The notes beneath the pieces were generated by a model. It had not been told where the DNA came from. It did not search any database and worked only from the letters and a program-made list of their open reading frames with translations. From an uncultured Gammaproteobacteria bacterium (GTDB lineage Bacteria; Pseudomonadota; Gammaproteobacteria; DRJJ01), in NCBI GenBank assembly GCA_947258795.1, contig CAMYJU010000014.1, forward strand, positions 988-57,790: a stretch of DNA of 56,803 bases. The letters run 5' to 3'. Shown here piece after piece: positions 47,441-56,803 of this stretch; within the stretch, counting starts at the first letter, position 1, and every line of letters starts with the position of its first letter. Position numbers and translations under genes: made by a program.

Positions 47441-48004
47441 ATGCGATATCGATACATATCGGCCGTCCAGTGCGGCCGTCCGGATTATTCCGGCTTTACA
47501 CTGTTAGAACTGCTGATTGCTGTTGCGATGCTGATCATCCTGGTCACACTCGCAATTCCCGGTATGTCAGCCCAGATCCAGAACAGTCGTGCCAATGCCG
47601 CGATCTTTGAAATGTTTTCAACCCTGGCGCTGGCCAGAAGCGAATCAATCAAACGCGGATATCGGGTAGGCCTGTGTCCGACGGATGACGGGGTAAATTG
47701 CAAGAACACCTATTACTGGCAGGATGGCTGGATGCTGTTTCATGACCCGGATAGTAACGGTCTGCCTGATACGGCCAATGCGCAGATTGTTTACCATAAC
47801 ACCGAAATCAGTATCCAGATCATGACGACAAGCGGACGCCGCAAAGTGATCTATGAACCGGATGGTACGGTCACCGGAAACAGTAACCTGACCATGACTT
47901 TCTGTCGTCCACTGTCCAACCTGCCGCCTGATCAAATCGTACAAAGCCAGACCGGCCGGATCCGTATCGAACGCAAGGTCAGTTTGGCAACATCCCTATG
48001 CTGA
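47441..48004 (+). CDS. GspH/FimT family type IV pseudopilin
   Basis: About 187 residues from the ATG at 47441; the frame also allows ATG 47432 or TTG 47423. The prepilin cleavage motif is SGFTLLELLIAVAMLIILVTLAIPG, cut after the glycine, leaving a Phe N-terminus and Glu5. The globular domain (GspH/FimT type) contains a cysteine pair near VGLCPTDDGVNC and ends in a Cys. Such minor pseudopilins prime type IV pilus or type II secretion fibre assembly. No other pilus gene is nearby, so it is an orphan in this window. Confidence 0.87.
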   Translation: MRYRYISAVQCGRPDYSGFTLLELLIAVAMLIILVTLAIPGMSAQIQNSRANAAIFEMFSTLALARSESIKRGYRVGLCPTDDGVNCKNTYYWQDGWMLFHDPDSNGLPDTANAQIVYHNTEISIQIMTTSGRRKVIYEPDGTVTGNSNLTMTFCRPLSNLPPDQIVQSQTGRIRIERKVSLATSLC

Positions 48005-48098
48005 TAATAGCCCTGCCTGGATCATGCAACATAACCATAGGGACAGAATTGATGACCCTGATAGCCAGGGAAATATCGTCAATCAGGGCGGCATAGTA

Positions 48099-48127
48099 TT
48101 GACCGGGAACCTGTCAGACAGTACCAT
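48099..48127 (+). promoter_or_regulatory. Predicted promoter of tRNA-Asn
   Basis: TTGACC (48099-48104) and TACCAT (48122-48127) are separated by 17 bases, and the tRNA starts 17 bases after the -10 element. This fits a sigma-70 promoter. Confidence 0.5.
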
Positions 48128-48144
48128 ACCGCCTGCTTTGTTGT

Positions 48145-48220
48145 TCCCCGGTAGCTCAGTTGGTAGAGCAGATGACTGTTAATCATCGGGTCGGCGGTTC
48201 GAGCCCGTCCCGGGGAGCCA
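48145..48220 (+). tRNA. tRNA-Asn (GTT)
   Basis: A 76-nt gene: acceptor TCCCCGG pairing CCGGGGA, D-arm, anticodon arm GATGACTGTTAATCATC with anticodon GTT, T-arm CGGTTCGAGCCCG and encoded CCA. It lies between the pseudopilin gene and galU. Confidence 0.97.
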
Positions 48221-48242
48221 TTTTCTTCCTTAGCCCTTGTTT

Positions 48243-49130
48243 TTAATCCAGATTTTCAGACCTCTCACGCAGATAGGCTGAAAACTTTTCTGCTAGTTCC
48301 GGATGTTTCAGCGCATATTCGACGGTCGCCTTCAGGTAACCCAGCTTGCTGCCACAATCATAACGATGGCCCTGGAACTGATAGGCCAGCACCTGTTCCT
48401 CCCTTAGCAGGGCCGCGATCGCGTCCGTCAGCTGGATCTCACCGCCCGCACCTCCCTGTGTTTTCTCAAGCAGGGAGAATATCCGTGGCGTCAGTATATA
48501 GCGCCCAACCACCGCCAGGTTGGATGGCGCATCCTCAGGAGCCGGTTTCTCGACGATTGCACTGACCCGGTTCAAACCGTCTGTGATTGGGTCGGATGCA
48601 ACAATCCCGTATTTCGCCGTTTCCTCCCTGGGCACCTCTTCGACGCCCAACACACTACAACGGTTGTATTCAAATGTAGAGACCATCTGCTCCATACAGG
48701 AGGCATTACCACCATCGATCAGGTCGTCTGCCAGAATCACGGCAAATGGTTCGTTCCCGACAATGGATTTTGCGCATAACACGGCATGCCCCAGGCCCAG
48801 GGCCTCCGGCTGACGCACATAAACGCATGCCACATCTGGTGGAACGACACTGCGCACTATCTCAAGTAATTCCTTTTTTCCTTTGCGCTCAAGCTCGGTT
48901 TCCATTTCATAGTTTTTATCGAAATGATCCTCAATGGCCCGTTTGCTGCTGCTGGTCACAAATATCAGTTCATCCACACCCGCTGCGATCGCCTCTTCTG
49001 CAGCATACTGAATCAATGGTTTGTCTACGATAGGCAGCATTTCCTTGGGATTGGCCTTGGTCGCCGGAAGAAATCTTGTACCCAGACCTGCTACAGGAAA
49101 AACGGCTTTCTTGATTGTAATTTTACTCAT
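48243..49130 (-). CDS. galU: UTP-glucose-1-phosphate uridylyltransferase
   Basis: A 295-residue nucleotidyltransferase. The N-terminal [20 protein letters not shown] loop binds nucleotide, and [16 protein letters not shown] and [21 protein letters not shown] mark GalU. It makes UDP-glucose, a precursor for surface polysaccharides, and is the last gene of the minus-strand polysaccharide block. The upstream gene ends 52 bp before its start. Confidence 0.96.
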   Translation of the reverse strand: MSKITIKKAVFPVAGLGTRFLPATKANPKEMLPIVDKPLIQYAAEEAIAAGVDELIFVTSSSKRAIEDHFDKNYEMETELERKGKKELLEIVRSVVPPDVACVYVRQPEALGLGHAVLCAKSIVGNEPFAVILADDLIDGGNASCMEQMVSTFEYNRCSVLGVEEVPREETAKYGIVASDPITDGLNRVSAIVEKPAPEDAPSNLAVVGRYILTPRIFSLLEKTQGGAGGEIQLTDAIAALLREEQVLAYQFQGHRYDCGSKLGYLKATVEYALKHPELAEKFSAYLRERSENLD

Positions 49131-49182
49131 TACCAGTCCTTATTGTTTTCTCGGGCTAATCTTGTACGTCAGATTAAAATCA

Positions 49183-51060
49183 TTATGCATGCTCTGCTTT
49201 TCTTATAACACCTGATTCGGTTTTCTCAGATGCCTCATGCCATTCTGGCACCAGCATGTGCAAAACAGTACGTATCTCATGCTCATCGTAATTCTTGCAA
49301 GCTTGATCGATATGATCGATTTTCGTATCAAGATCATCCCATATTACCGCACGATGTTTTGATAATAATATCTTATCGTGACAGGTATGTTGCAAATCCT
49401 CAGCTTCGTGAAACAGTTCCTCATACATCTTCTCGCCAGGTCGCAGGCCAGTATAACTGATTTTAATATCAGCCCCCGGCTCAAACCCGGACAAACGTAT
49501 CATCTGCTCCGCCAGATAGCTGATCTTCACCGGCTCTCCCATATCCAGCACATAGATCTCCCCTCCCTCACCTATCACAGCAGACTGCATAATTAACTGA
49601 CACGCCTCGGGGATGGTCATAAAATAACGTGTAATATCAGGATGCGTTACTGTCACAGGCCCTCCCGCCTCTATTTGCTGCCTGAAAATAGGCACAACAC
49701 TTCCTGCAGAACCCAGCACATTCCCAAAACGGACCGTTATGAAACTGGTTGATGATGCATTATTCATATTCTGACAATATATTTCGGAAACCCGTTTACT
49801 CACTCCCATTACATTGGTCGGGTTAACAGCCTTGTCTGTGGAAATCAGCACAAAGCTGTCAACGCCTGCAGAAGCAGCAGCATTGGCAATCACTTTGGTT
49901 CCAATAATGTTATTAAAGGCAGCCTCACGTATCTGATGCTGTAATAATGGAACATGTTTATATGCTGCAGCATGAAAAACAGTTTTTGGTTCATAGTCAT
50001 GCATCAATCTGTTGACAGCCACTGCATCTGTCACATCAACCAGGCATGACCTGATTTTCACATCTGGAAAATGACTGATCAGTTCCTGCTCTATCGTGAA
50101 CAGGTTAAATTCACTATTATCAAGTAATACCAGTGCCGCCGGTTGCAGACGCGCAATCTGCCGGCAGAGTTCAGATCCTATCGAACCGCCAGCCCCGCTA
50201 ATCAGGATGCATCTGCCAGTAAGACCATTCTTGATGGCCTCCCAGTCCAGCTGCACCGGATCACGTCCAAGCAAATCATCAATAGCGATATCTCGCAGTT
50301 GTTGTATGCCTATCCGGCCCGTCAGCAAGTCTTCCATCCTGGGCAAGGTGCGCAAGCTTAAACTGGTCTTTTCGCACGCCTCGATTATTCTTCTCATCTC
50401 AGCAGTACTAGCTGTCGGGATAGCAATTATTATTGTATCGGCTTCAAACTTATCTACAATTCTATCAATCTCATTGACAGATCCCGCCACTGGCACACCA
50501 TGGATATCCTTTCCCTGTTTCTTTCTGTCATCATCCACGATGGCCACTGGTGTGTAGGCATGGGTACTATCACGTAACAGATCCCTGACCAGCATCTCAC
50601 CCGCTGCACCTCCTCCAATAACAAGCACTTTCTGCCCTGTTACAGCAAACATACGATGATCTTTGTAAAACCGGTATATTAATCGTGGCCCACCAAGCAA
50701 AAGCATTAACAGAATCGCATACAGAATAAATACGCTTCTTGGAATCGATTCGAGTCGCGTTAACAGGAAGATGGTTATTGCCGATAATGCAACACCAGTA
50801 ATCACAGCTTTGGTTATACGAATCAGATCTGGTATCGAGGCATAACGCCAGATTCCCCGATATAATCCAAAGTACCAGTACACACTTCCCTGTATTACCA
50901 GCAGTAAAGGCAAAATAGTAATGGCCATGCCAAAGTATGGGTCCGGTATCCCCTCAAGATTGAAACGAAAAAAATATGCGCCAAACCAGGCAATCGGAAT
51001 GGTAATCAAATCATGTAGAAAAGCTGTTGTACGGGACCGGATTTTTGATGAAATACGCAT
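49183..51060 (-). CDS. Membrane-bound nucleoside-diphosphate-sugar 4,6-dehydratase (WbpM/CapD type)
   Basis: A 625-residue protein. Four transmembrane helices (about 13-30, 44-66, 86-102, 108-127) precede a first Rossmann domain (VLVIGGGAAGEMLVRDL, about 145-161) and a second, catalytic SDR domain with SGAGGSIGSEL (288-298). The ISTDKAVNPTNVMGVSKR stretch is characteristic of UDP-GlcNAc 4,6-dehydratases, which make precursors of 6-deoxy amino sugars such as QuiNAc or FucNAc. It follows the WecA-like gene by 5 bp. In P. aeruginosa O-antigen loci WbpM also lies with WbpL- and WbpV-like enzymes. Confidence 0.92.
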   Translation of the reverse strand: MRISSKIRSRTTAFLHDLITIPIAWFGAYFFRFNLEGIPDPYFGMAITILPLLLVIQGSVYWYFGLYRGIWRYASIPDLIRITKAVITGVALSAITIFLLTRLESIPRSVFILYAILLMLLLGGPRLIYRFYKDHRMFAVTGQKVLVIGGGAAGEMLVRDLLRDSTHAYTPVAIVDDDRKKQGKDIHGVPVAGSVNEIDRIVDKFEADTIIIAIPTASTAEMRRIIEACEKTSLSLRTLPRMEDLLTGRIGIQQLRDIAIDDLLGRDPVQLDWEAIKNGLTGRCILISGAGGSIGSELCRQIARLQPAALVLLDNSEFNLFTIEQELISHFPDVKIRSCLVDVTDAVAVNRLMHDYEPKTVFHAAAYKHVPLLQHQIREAAFNNIIGTKVIANAAASAGVDSFVLISTDKAVNPTNVMGVSKRVSEIYCQNMNNASSTSFITVRFGNVLGSAGSVVPIFRQQIEAGGPVTVTHPDITRYFMTIPEACQLIMQSAVIGEGGEIYVLDMGEPVKISYLAEQMIRLSGFEPGADIKISYTGLRPGEKMYEELFHEAEDLQHTCHDKILLSKHRAVIWDDLDTKIDHIDQACKNYDEHEIRTVLHMLVPEWHEASEKTESGVIRKAEHA

Positions 51061-51065
51061 TGGGT

Positions 51066-52103
51066 CTACTGGCTTTTATGTCGTTTAAATTGCAATGATA
51101 CCGCTATCATAAGGAGGATATAAGCCACTATCCAGAACATGATGATTGACCAGTGCACCATAGACGGCTGCCCGATCGCAAAAATGGCAGATGCCGCACA
51201 ACAAAGCATGAGACAGTATTCCCATAACACGGTTCTCTTGTGACCCCATCCTGATTGCGCAAGCTTTTGATAATAATGCGTTTTATGGGCTTCCCATATC
51301 CTTTCACCGGTGACCAAACGTCGCAACAAGGTGACCGTTGCATCGACGATGAAGGGTGAAAAAATCAGGATGGAAAACCATAGCGGCAATATTTCCAGTT
51401 TTGATGCCCAGATCGCACATCCAGCTGCCATAAAGCCCAGAAAAGACGACCCGACATCACCCATGAAGATCTTGGCTGGAGGAAAGTTAAATACCAGAAA
51501 ACCGGCTGCCGATGCTGCGGTTACAAGATTTATCAGCATAAACTCAGTGTTACCGGAAAACCAACCGACCAGGGCGAACGACCCGAATCCAATTACAGTC
51601 ATACCGCCAGCAAATCCATCCATTCCATCCATAAAATTATACAGATTGGTCATCCAGACGATAAAAAGCCCTGTAATCAGATATGAAATATATACAGGTA
51701 GCTCAATCAACAGGCCCGGAATCTGAATATCTGAAATAGACAGGCCGCTGTATATCAGCAGCAATGCAGCAATAGTCTGAACCAATAGTCTGATAATAAA
51801 AGGTATGTGTGAGTGATCGTCAATATATGAGATGACAGCCACTATCACTGATGACAGTGCCAGCCAGGCAATACTATTCAGGTTTAAATATGAGAATGCT
51901 GAAAGTATCAAAAGAGCTATCGTTAATGTAATAAAGATAGCCAGGCCACCCGCTCTTGGTGTTGGAAACTCATGCATGGATCTTTCATTGGGATGATCAA
52001 GCACATAAAACCATGTTCCCGGTCTTGAAAAAAAGTGCGTTAGCCACATTGCGCAGATGAAAGATGATAACGCCACTATTAACTGTACCGAAACTACTGG
52101 CAT
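51066..52103 (-). CDS. Undecaprenyl-phosphate sugar-1-phosphate transferase (WecA/WbpL type)
   Basis: A 345-residue, roughly 11-helix membrane protein of the MraY/WecA family. The motifs are DDHSHIP (Mg site), NLYNFMDGMDGFAGG with catalytic aspartates, PPAKIFMGDVGSSFLGF, and the cytoplasmic HKTHYYQKL loop, the family's carbohydrate-recognition loop. It transfers a sugar-1-phosphate to undecaprenyl phosphate, starting a polysaccharide repeat unit. The first bases overlap the GT-SDR fusion gene by 10 bp, so translation is coupled. Confidence 0.93.
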   Translation of the reverse strand: MPVVSVQLIVALSSFICAMWLTHFFSRPGTWFYVLDHPNERSMHEFPTPRAGGLAIFITLTIALLILSAFSYLNLNSIAWLALSSVIVAVISYIDDHSHIPFIIRLLVQTIAALLLIYSGLSISDIQIPGLLIELPVYISYLITGLFIVWMTNLYNFMDGMDGFAGGMTVIGFGSFALVGWFSGNTEFMLINLVTAASAAGFLVFNFPPAKIFMGDVGSSFLGFMAAGCAIWASKLEILPLWFSILIFSPFIVDATVTLLRRLVTGERIWEAHKTHYYQKLAQSGWGHKRTVLWEYCLMLCCAASAIFAIGQPSMVHWSIIMFWIVAYILLMIAVSLQFKRHKSQ

Positions 52104-54088
52104 TTACGATATTCTTCTATCATATCTGGCAAGGCTGAATAAAATGTTCTTGATGGTTTATACCCCAGCTCCCTCTGGATTTTATCACTTGAATAATAGG
52201 CAGAATCAAACAGTTTTCTGAAGACATCACTATTAAATAAGAAGGGTCTGCCAGACATTTTACCTATCTGGTCTCCCAGTTTAGACAATATACGAAATAC
52301 AATAACTGGTACCTTCAGAAAGGGTATTTTACCTTTAAGACTTTTGACAATTTCTGCGTATATTTGATATGTGGAATATGAATTCCCGTCAGTGACAATA
52401 TAAACATTACCATTAGCCTCTTCTCTGGTAATAGACAGCAATATCGCCTGCACAACATCATCAACATGTACCATTGACCTTTTATTATGTGTTTGCGGCA
52501 ATGGCGGAAAACGTCTTCTGTCTATCTGGGCTATCATTTTGGGAAGATTGCCTTTATTTCCTTCACCATATACCATTGGCAATCTAAGCACACATACATG
52601 AACACCGTGCTCTTTACCCAGTTCCAGAACCAGTTTCTCTGCAGTAAGTTTTGAAATCCCATAAGGTGATTCCGGCTTGCAACCGGTTTTCTCATCTGCA
52701 ATTGTATCAGTATTCTCACCCATAGCCTTCACACTACTGACATAAACAAATTTTTTTACACCCGCTTCAACTGCCTTTCTTATCAGGTATCGTGTACCAT
52801 CTTCAGTAATAGTAAAGTGATTTTCGTCAACCTCCTTATCCTTGTTCTTATGCACATAACTGGCCAGATGTATAACACTGTCTACATTTTCAAACATCCT
52901 TTCTGGCATGGATTCATGTACCGCCAGGTCGCCCTGGATAACATCAATAACACCTTCATACCCTTGAATTGCGGGTAGAGTCTCATTTCTACTCAACACG
53001 GAAACAGGTGTTTTTTTCCCAATCGCTTTTATCAACCTGCTACCGATAAAACCGGACCCACCTGTCACCAAGACACGCTCTCCTAATAAATCCTTGTTAA
53101 TTGATTCCGGATCAAATAACTTATTATTACCGGGTGATAGATCGGGTACAGAACCTATTGCTACATTAGAGACATCTTTTTCAGATCTTGATCTCGTAAA
53201 TGTAGCTTTTATAAGCAATGGGAGTGACAAAATCGCAAATCTGGCCCAGACCGACATAATGACCAGAAACATCAGTGGCAACGGATATCGTTCGCGGAGA
53301 AACTTCCTGTAGAAAATTACCATGCCGATATGCTTGTACCACAACACCTTAACCGGGTTACTCTTACTACAAGTACCCTGGTAATGAACAGCCGATGCTT
53401 CCGGGACAAAAAGGATATCTTTCCCCGCGTTTCTGAAACGCATACACCAGTCAAGGTCCTCACAATGCAGGAAATATTTTTCATCGAGCAACCCGATTTC
53501 ATCGAGCACACTACGCCTGATACACATAAAGGCACCCGATATTGCTTCAGTTGATACAGGGCCCTCTGGTAATGGCGTACCCGACATATTGAAACTCTGA
53601 AATCTGGGATGTTTCCGGAAAATCCTGTCAAGATTCAGGGCCCTCTTAAGCGATCGATACGGTGTTGGAATCAGCCTTCTGCACCCGACCTGCTCAGTAC
53701 CATCTGGATTAAGAATGAGACAACCAGCCATTCCCGCGTTCGGATAATCCTTCATGACATCTATCATGTGCATCAAAGTATCCTTTCCCACTATACAGTC
53801 CGGGTTTAATAATAAGATATATTTACCCTTCGATTTTAATATTGCCTTATTGGCTGCAACTGCAAATCCATAGTTGTCTTCATTTCTGATTAACTGGACC
53901 CGTTTATCACCATCCGATATTTCAGCAAGACGATCAAGACTTGTGTCTGATGAATTGTTATCTGACACAATAACTTCGAGAGATAGTGGTGTATCAAGTA
54001 CAGAATTGACAGATTGCCGTAGCAATTCTCCACTATTGTAGTTTACGATTACCACACTCAGTAGTGGGCTGAATTCACTGCTCATCAT
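52094..54088 (-). CDS. Fusion of a family 2 glycosyltransferase and an SDR sugar epimerase/dehydratase
   Basis: A 664-residue two-domain protein. Residues 1-260 form a GT-A glycosyltransferase (SVVIVNYNSGELLRQSV, LLNPD at 93-97, acidic EDLDW at 210-214). A hydrophobic segment follows (about 271-294). After a linker (about 300-335), residues 336-664 form an extended SDR enzyme with GGSGFIG (343-349), SSVKAMGE and YGISK (476-480, the YxxxK catalytic pair). The SDR half resembles WbpV/WbfT-type 4-epimerases or ketoreductases, next to a WbpM-like dehydratase and a WbpL-like transferase. One polypeptide may thus make a sugar and attach one. Confidence 0.88.
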   Translation of the reverse strand: MMSSEFSPLLSVVIVNYNSGELLRQSVNSVLDTPLSLEVIVSDNNSSDTSLDRLAEISDGDKRVQLIRNEDNYGFAVAANKAILKSKGKYILLLNPDCIVGKDTLMHMIDVMKDYPNAGMAGCLILNPDGTEQVGCRRLIPTPYRSLKRALNLDRIFRKHPRFQSFNMSGTPLPEGPVSTEAISGAFMCIRRSVLDEIGLLDEKYFLHCEDLDWCMRFRNAGKDILFVPEASAVHYQGTCSKSNPVKVLWYKHIGMVIFYRKFLRERYPLPLMFLVIMSVWARFAILSLPLLIKATFTRSRSEKDVSNVAIGSVPDLSPGNNKLFDPESINKDLLGERVLVTGGSGFIGSRLIKAIGKKTPVSVLSRNETLPAIQGYEGVIDVIQGDLAVHESMPERMFENVDSVIHLASYVHKNKDKEVDENHFTITEDGTRYLIRKAVEAGVKKFVYVSSVKAMGENTDTIADEKTGCKPESPYGISKLTAEKLVLELGKEHGVHVCVLRLPMVYGEGNKGNLPKMIAQIDRRRFPPLPQTHNKRSMVHVDDVVQAILLSITREEANGNVYIVTDGNSYSTYQIYAEIVKSLKGKIPFLKVPVIVFRILSKLGDQIGKMSGRPFLFNSDVFRKLFDSAYYSSDKIQRELGYKPSRTFYSALPDMIEEYRKCQ

Positions 54089-54117
54089 CTTTTGTTCATA
54101 TAATTGTAATTAGTTGA

Positions 54118-55272
54118 CTATTTTGTCAACAGTTCCTGATAGATACTAATGGTTCTTCTATTAACGATTTCGGAAGTAAATTTATCTATAACCAGGTTTC
54201 TACCATTATCTGACATTTTTTTTCTTAATTCGGGGTTATTAATGAGATTTAAAATAGATTCTACCAGCCCGGTCACATCTTTTTCCCTGACCAGAAACCC
54301 ATTCAGTCCATCCTTTACAATTTCCCTGCAACCAGCAATGTCAGTTGTGACAATTGGCCGTCCGGATGCGGCGGCCTCGATCAAAATTTTGGGCACACCT
54401 TCACCATAATAAGTTGGCAAACAGACTATATTTGTTTGCCTTAGAATCTCTGGCATGTTCTCACAAAACCCCCACCATTCTATAACGCCATCTTCATTCC
54501 ACGAGGATAATTGCGATGTTGGTACAGCATTAGGATTCCCGGGATCGCTATCACCAACCAGGGCGAAACGTGCTACCATTTTATCACAATTTATGTACCT
54601 TGCTGCTTCGACAAATTGCTCTACTCCTTTATCATATAGCATTCTGCTGGCCAGAATAATCAAAGGCAAACCATCTGTGGGTTCAGCCACAGGACAATAT
54701 TCTTTTATATCGACGCCTGATCCCTTTATAAGCATTGCATTTGATTCAGTGACAAGGTGTTTCTTCAGAAACTGCTCATAATTGTCTGTATTTTGAAATA
54801 TAACCTTCATATTTCTATGCCTAAGAGCCTGTCTATATGCGAAAATGACCAGTTGCCTTCTTATGAACGACTTCATCCCCGTCTCAGTAAAGACATGTCC
54901 CAACCCAGGTATAGCATTCACAACAGCCGGAATTCTTGCTAGGCGAGCTGAGATAGTCCCGTATAGTACCGGCTTGATTGTTATGTGATGAACAAGGTCT
55001 GGTTGCAGTCTTCTATATAAGGAATAAAGCGAGTAGAAAGAATGTAATTCCTGAAAAGGATTCACTCCACTCCGACTCATATATATAGAATGATACACAA
55101 ATCCGTTCTCAATTATCTTCTGAACATCATTATCAAAAGGTGTAGCAACATGTATTGCATAGCCATTATTTTTTGCATGCATTGCCAGTAACTTTCTATG
55201 CGACAGGAAAAATGCCGCCTTGTTAACAACAAAAAGAACTGATTTACTATGACTCATCTCGCTATTGACCAT
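54118..55272 (-). CDS. Family 4 glycosyltransferase
   Basis: A 384-residue GT-B enzyme. The N-terminal domain has HHITIKPVLYG and GLGHVFT. The C-terminal domain has the donor-site signature GEGVPKILIEAAASGRPIVTTD with the conserved EX7E pattern. An alternative ATG at 55257 begins MSHSKSVLFVVNK, equally plausible. It adds a sugar to the lipid-linked repeat unit; donor and acceptor cannot be predicted. The upstream gene's end lies 70 bp away. Confidence 0.88.
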   Translation of the reverse strand: MVNSEMSHSKSVLFVVNKAAFFLSHRKLLAMHAKNNGYAIHVATPFDNDVQKIIENGFVYHSIYMSRSGVNPFQELHSFYSLYSLYRRLQPDLVHHITIKPVLYGTISARLARIPAVVNAIPGLGHVFTETGMKSFIRRQLVIFAYRQALRHRNMKVIFQNTDNYEQFLKKHLVTESNAMLIKGSGVDIKEYCPVAEPTDGLPLIILASRMLYDKGVEQFVEAARYINCDKMVARFALVGDSDPGNPNAVPTSQLSSWNEDGVIEWWGFCENMPEILRQTNIVCLPTYYGEGVPKILIEAAASGRPIVTTDIAGCREIVKDGLNGFLVREKDVTGLVESILNLINNPELRKKMSDNGRNLVIDKFTSEIVNRRTISIYQELLTK

Positions 55273-55342
55273 ACATTCTTGTGTTTTGTGATTCTATACA
55301 TATTGGAATCTGGCTATACCAATAGCACTGATATATTTCTGA

Positions 55343-56506
55343 TCAAATCTGTTTTTCAGTCAGAAGATCCGCATAAATACTATTCAACTGTTCTACAATA
55401 GCCACCAGGGAGAAATTCTTTTCAATCCTGGTCCGCGCATTTTTACCCATCAGATTTCTTTCTTCCCTTGGCATGGACAAAATATCTTCTATCCCTTCAA
55501 CAAATGCTTCGAGATTATCGGGAGGAACAATCACTCCTGTGTCTCCGATAATTAACTCACTATCTCCAACATCAGTAGCCACGCATGGAATCATAGTTGA
55601 CATTGCCTCACCAAGTACGATCGGAAAGGCCTCACCCCAACTACTACTTAAACAATAAACATCCATGGCACACATCAACTCTGATATATCATTTCGCTCA
55701 CCCAGCAAGTGGATCCTGCTTTCTATACTCGATGGAATCATTGTTGTAAGCTTATCGTTATCAGATGCCACACCTTTACCGGCAAACAGAAAATGAACAT
55801 CCGGGCTTTTTGATGCGATAATTACCGCTGCCTGTATTAGCATTGGATGGTTTTTCATTGGATGAAGTCTTGCAGCATGGCCAACGACCCTTGCGTCATC
55901 GGGAACATCCAATTGTGCACGTATTTTCTTACCGGTTGCCTGCGAAAAAGAAAACTTGTCTACATCAGTTCCATTTGGTAAAACAAATCCAGTTTCAGGT
56001 TTATAACCGTAATTTTCATGTAACTTTCTGGATTGCTGACTTACATAAAGAAGCATATCTGGTGAAGATGAAAACAGACGATTCAGCCTGATAACCTGTC
56101 TTGTCATCAACTTTTCTAGCTTAATATCATATAAAGTATGATGAATATTCCAAATCAGAGCAGACTTACATTTTGTCATTTTTCGGGCGAACAACGCTGC
56201 CAAATTTCCATGGTACATCCAGCCTTGAATTATATCAGGGTTAATTTCCTTTATTGTATGGTGTAATTTTAATAAAGCAGGCAATACAGACCATACACCT
56301 TTCATATTCAATGTAGTGACGGGAACCCCAAGCGCCTGTATATCCGGACCGATCTTGCCAAGATTGCTCAAGGAAATAACATGATTAGTATATTTTTTTT
56401 CGAGACCACCATTTATTAAATTAAATAGCGCTTTTTCTGCCCCGCCCGTTTCAAGTCCATTAATCAGGTGGATAACTATCGGTTTATTGTTTCTCAAAAA
56501 CTGCAT
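55343..56506 (-). CDS. Family 4 glycosyltransferase
   Basis: About 387 residues from the ATG at 56506; TTG at 56512 and a later TTG are alternatives. The start IHLINGLETGGAEKALFNLI is a family hallmark (TGGAE loop). The C-terminal donor site is SWGEAFPIVLGEAMSTMIPCVATDVG. It is the second GT4 in the minus-strand polysaccharide locus, with an unknown donor. AT content is higher here than in the core genes to the left, as is common in antigen loci. Confidence 0.88.
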   Translation of the reverse strand: MQFLRNNKPIVIHLINGLETGGAEKALFNLINGGLEKKYTNHVISLSNLGKIGPDIQALGVPVTTLNMKGVWSVLPALLKLHHTIKEINPDIIQGWMYHGNLAALFARKMTKCKSALIWNIHHTLYDIKLEKLMTRQVIRLNRLFSSSPDMLLYVSQQSRKLHENYGYKPETGFVLPNGTDVDKFSFSQATGKKIRAQLDVPDDARVVGHAARLHPMKNHPMLIQAAVIIASKSPDVHFLFAGKGVASDNDKLTTMIPSSIESRIHLLGERNDISELMCAMDVYCLSSSWGEAFPIVLGEAMSTMIPCVATDVGDSELIIGDTGVIVPPDNLEAFVEGIEDILSMPREERNLMGKNARTRIEKNFSLVAIVEQLNSIYADLLTEKQI

Positions 56507-56613
56507 CCTCAATTGAATTACCCAGATCCCGGACTCATTGTATGAGTATACTACTCGGATTATCTTTAGCAGTGGCGCATGTATTATTTACCGAACAATT
56601 TCTGCTAACAGTA

Positions 56614-56803
56614 TTAATCGCTAATATCACTAGCGTATGATTCCATCAGCATTTTATATGTCTTCATATAAACAGGATTTATATTTTGACGAGAAAGCAT
56701 TTCAGTAGCCCGTTGCGACAAATCCTTTCTTTCGCTATCATCTAGCTTGCCAGGCAAATTCGGGATATCATCTGACCAGACCAGATTCCCCAGCAACTCT
56801 GAA
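56614..56803 (-). CDS. C-terminal end of an unidentified protein (partial)
   Basis: The frame is open to the right edge and ends at 56614. The visible part reads SELLGNLVWSDDIPNLPGKL followed by DDSERKDLSQRATEMLSRQN and a helical C-terminus. It is probably the end of another gene of the polysaccharide locus on the same strand, but I recognise no family. The TTG at 56796 is unlikely to be the true start. Confidence 0.5.
   Translation of the reverse strand, partial: SELLGNLVWSDDIPNLPGKLDDSERKDLSQRATEMLSRQNINPVYMKTYKMLMESYASDISD

Overview
The window is chromosomal DNA of a Gammaproteobacterium. The gene order thrS-infC-rpmI-rplT-pheS-pheT-ihfA-merR followed by tRNA-Pro, the System I cytochrome c maturation operon ccmABCDEFGHI, and pepN, yajQ and uvrB are all typical of that class. 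I cannot name a genus from sequence alone. No prophage, insertion sequence, CRISPR array or replication origin was seen. The window is mostly core genes with accessory pockets.

Layout. 1-2.4 kb: the end of agmatine deiminase, N-carbamoylputrescine amidase (agmatine to putrescine), then a divergent DAHP-synthase-family protein. 2.4-5.4 kb: a secreted cysteine-free PQQ-type beta-propeller, then an AT-rich stretch holding a remnant of a TrmO-like tRNA methyltransferase. 5.4-12.8 kb: a GFA-family zinc protein and the whole ccm operon on the minus strand, including a 53-codon ccmD. 12.9-16.2 kb: a DHH phosphoesterase, yajQ, two small unknown genes, a decayed PAS-GGDEF fragment and a DUF2797-like zinc protein.

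16.3-21.4 kb: a TetR regulator followed by an RND/MMPL permease, a LolA-like periplasmic protein and an outer-membrane barrel. Matching 22-bp palindromes lie in front of both tetR and the permease, so this looks like a self-regulated envelope transport module. 21.4-28.6 kb: an MFS transporter, a membrane SpoIIE-type phosphatase and a secreted beta-helix protein in one minus-strand unit, then a ThiL-like protein with eroded active-site motifs, a canonical DAHP synthase and a Sel1 protein. 28.6-32.5 kb: pepN, an FHA protein and tRNA-Pro.

32.6-40.2 kb: the translation and IHF cluster. Here infC appears to start with AUC, thrS has a hairpin with a CGU anticodon-like loop just upstream of its ribosome binding site, and an intrinsic terminator separates rplT from pheST. 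40.2-43.8 kb: rfbB-rfbA-rfbC plus a family-2 glycosyltransferase (dTDP-sugar synthesis, no rfbD in view). 43.9-48.2 kb: uvrB, an aminotransferase, a FimT/GspH pseudopilin and tRNA-Asn. 48.2 kb to the end: a surface-polysaccharide locus on the minus strand (galU, a WbpM/CapD-like dehydratase, a WecA-like initiating transferase, a glycosyltransferase fused to an SDR epimerase, two GT4 glycosyltransferases and a partial gene at the edge).

All functional calls come from reading motifs and recalled family features; no database search was run. Start codons differing from the longest open frame were chosen from ribosome binding sites and family N-termini and are noted individually.
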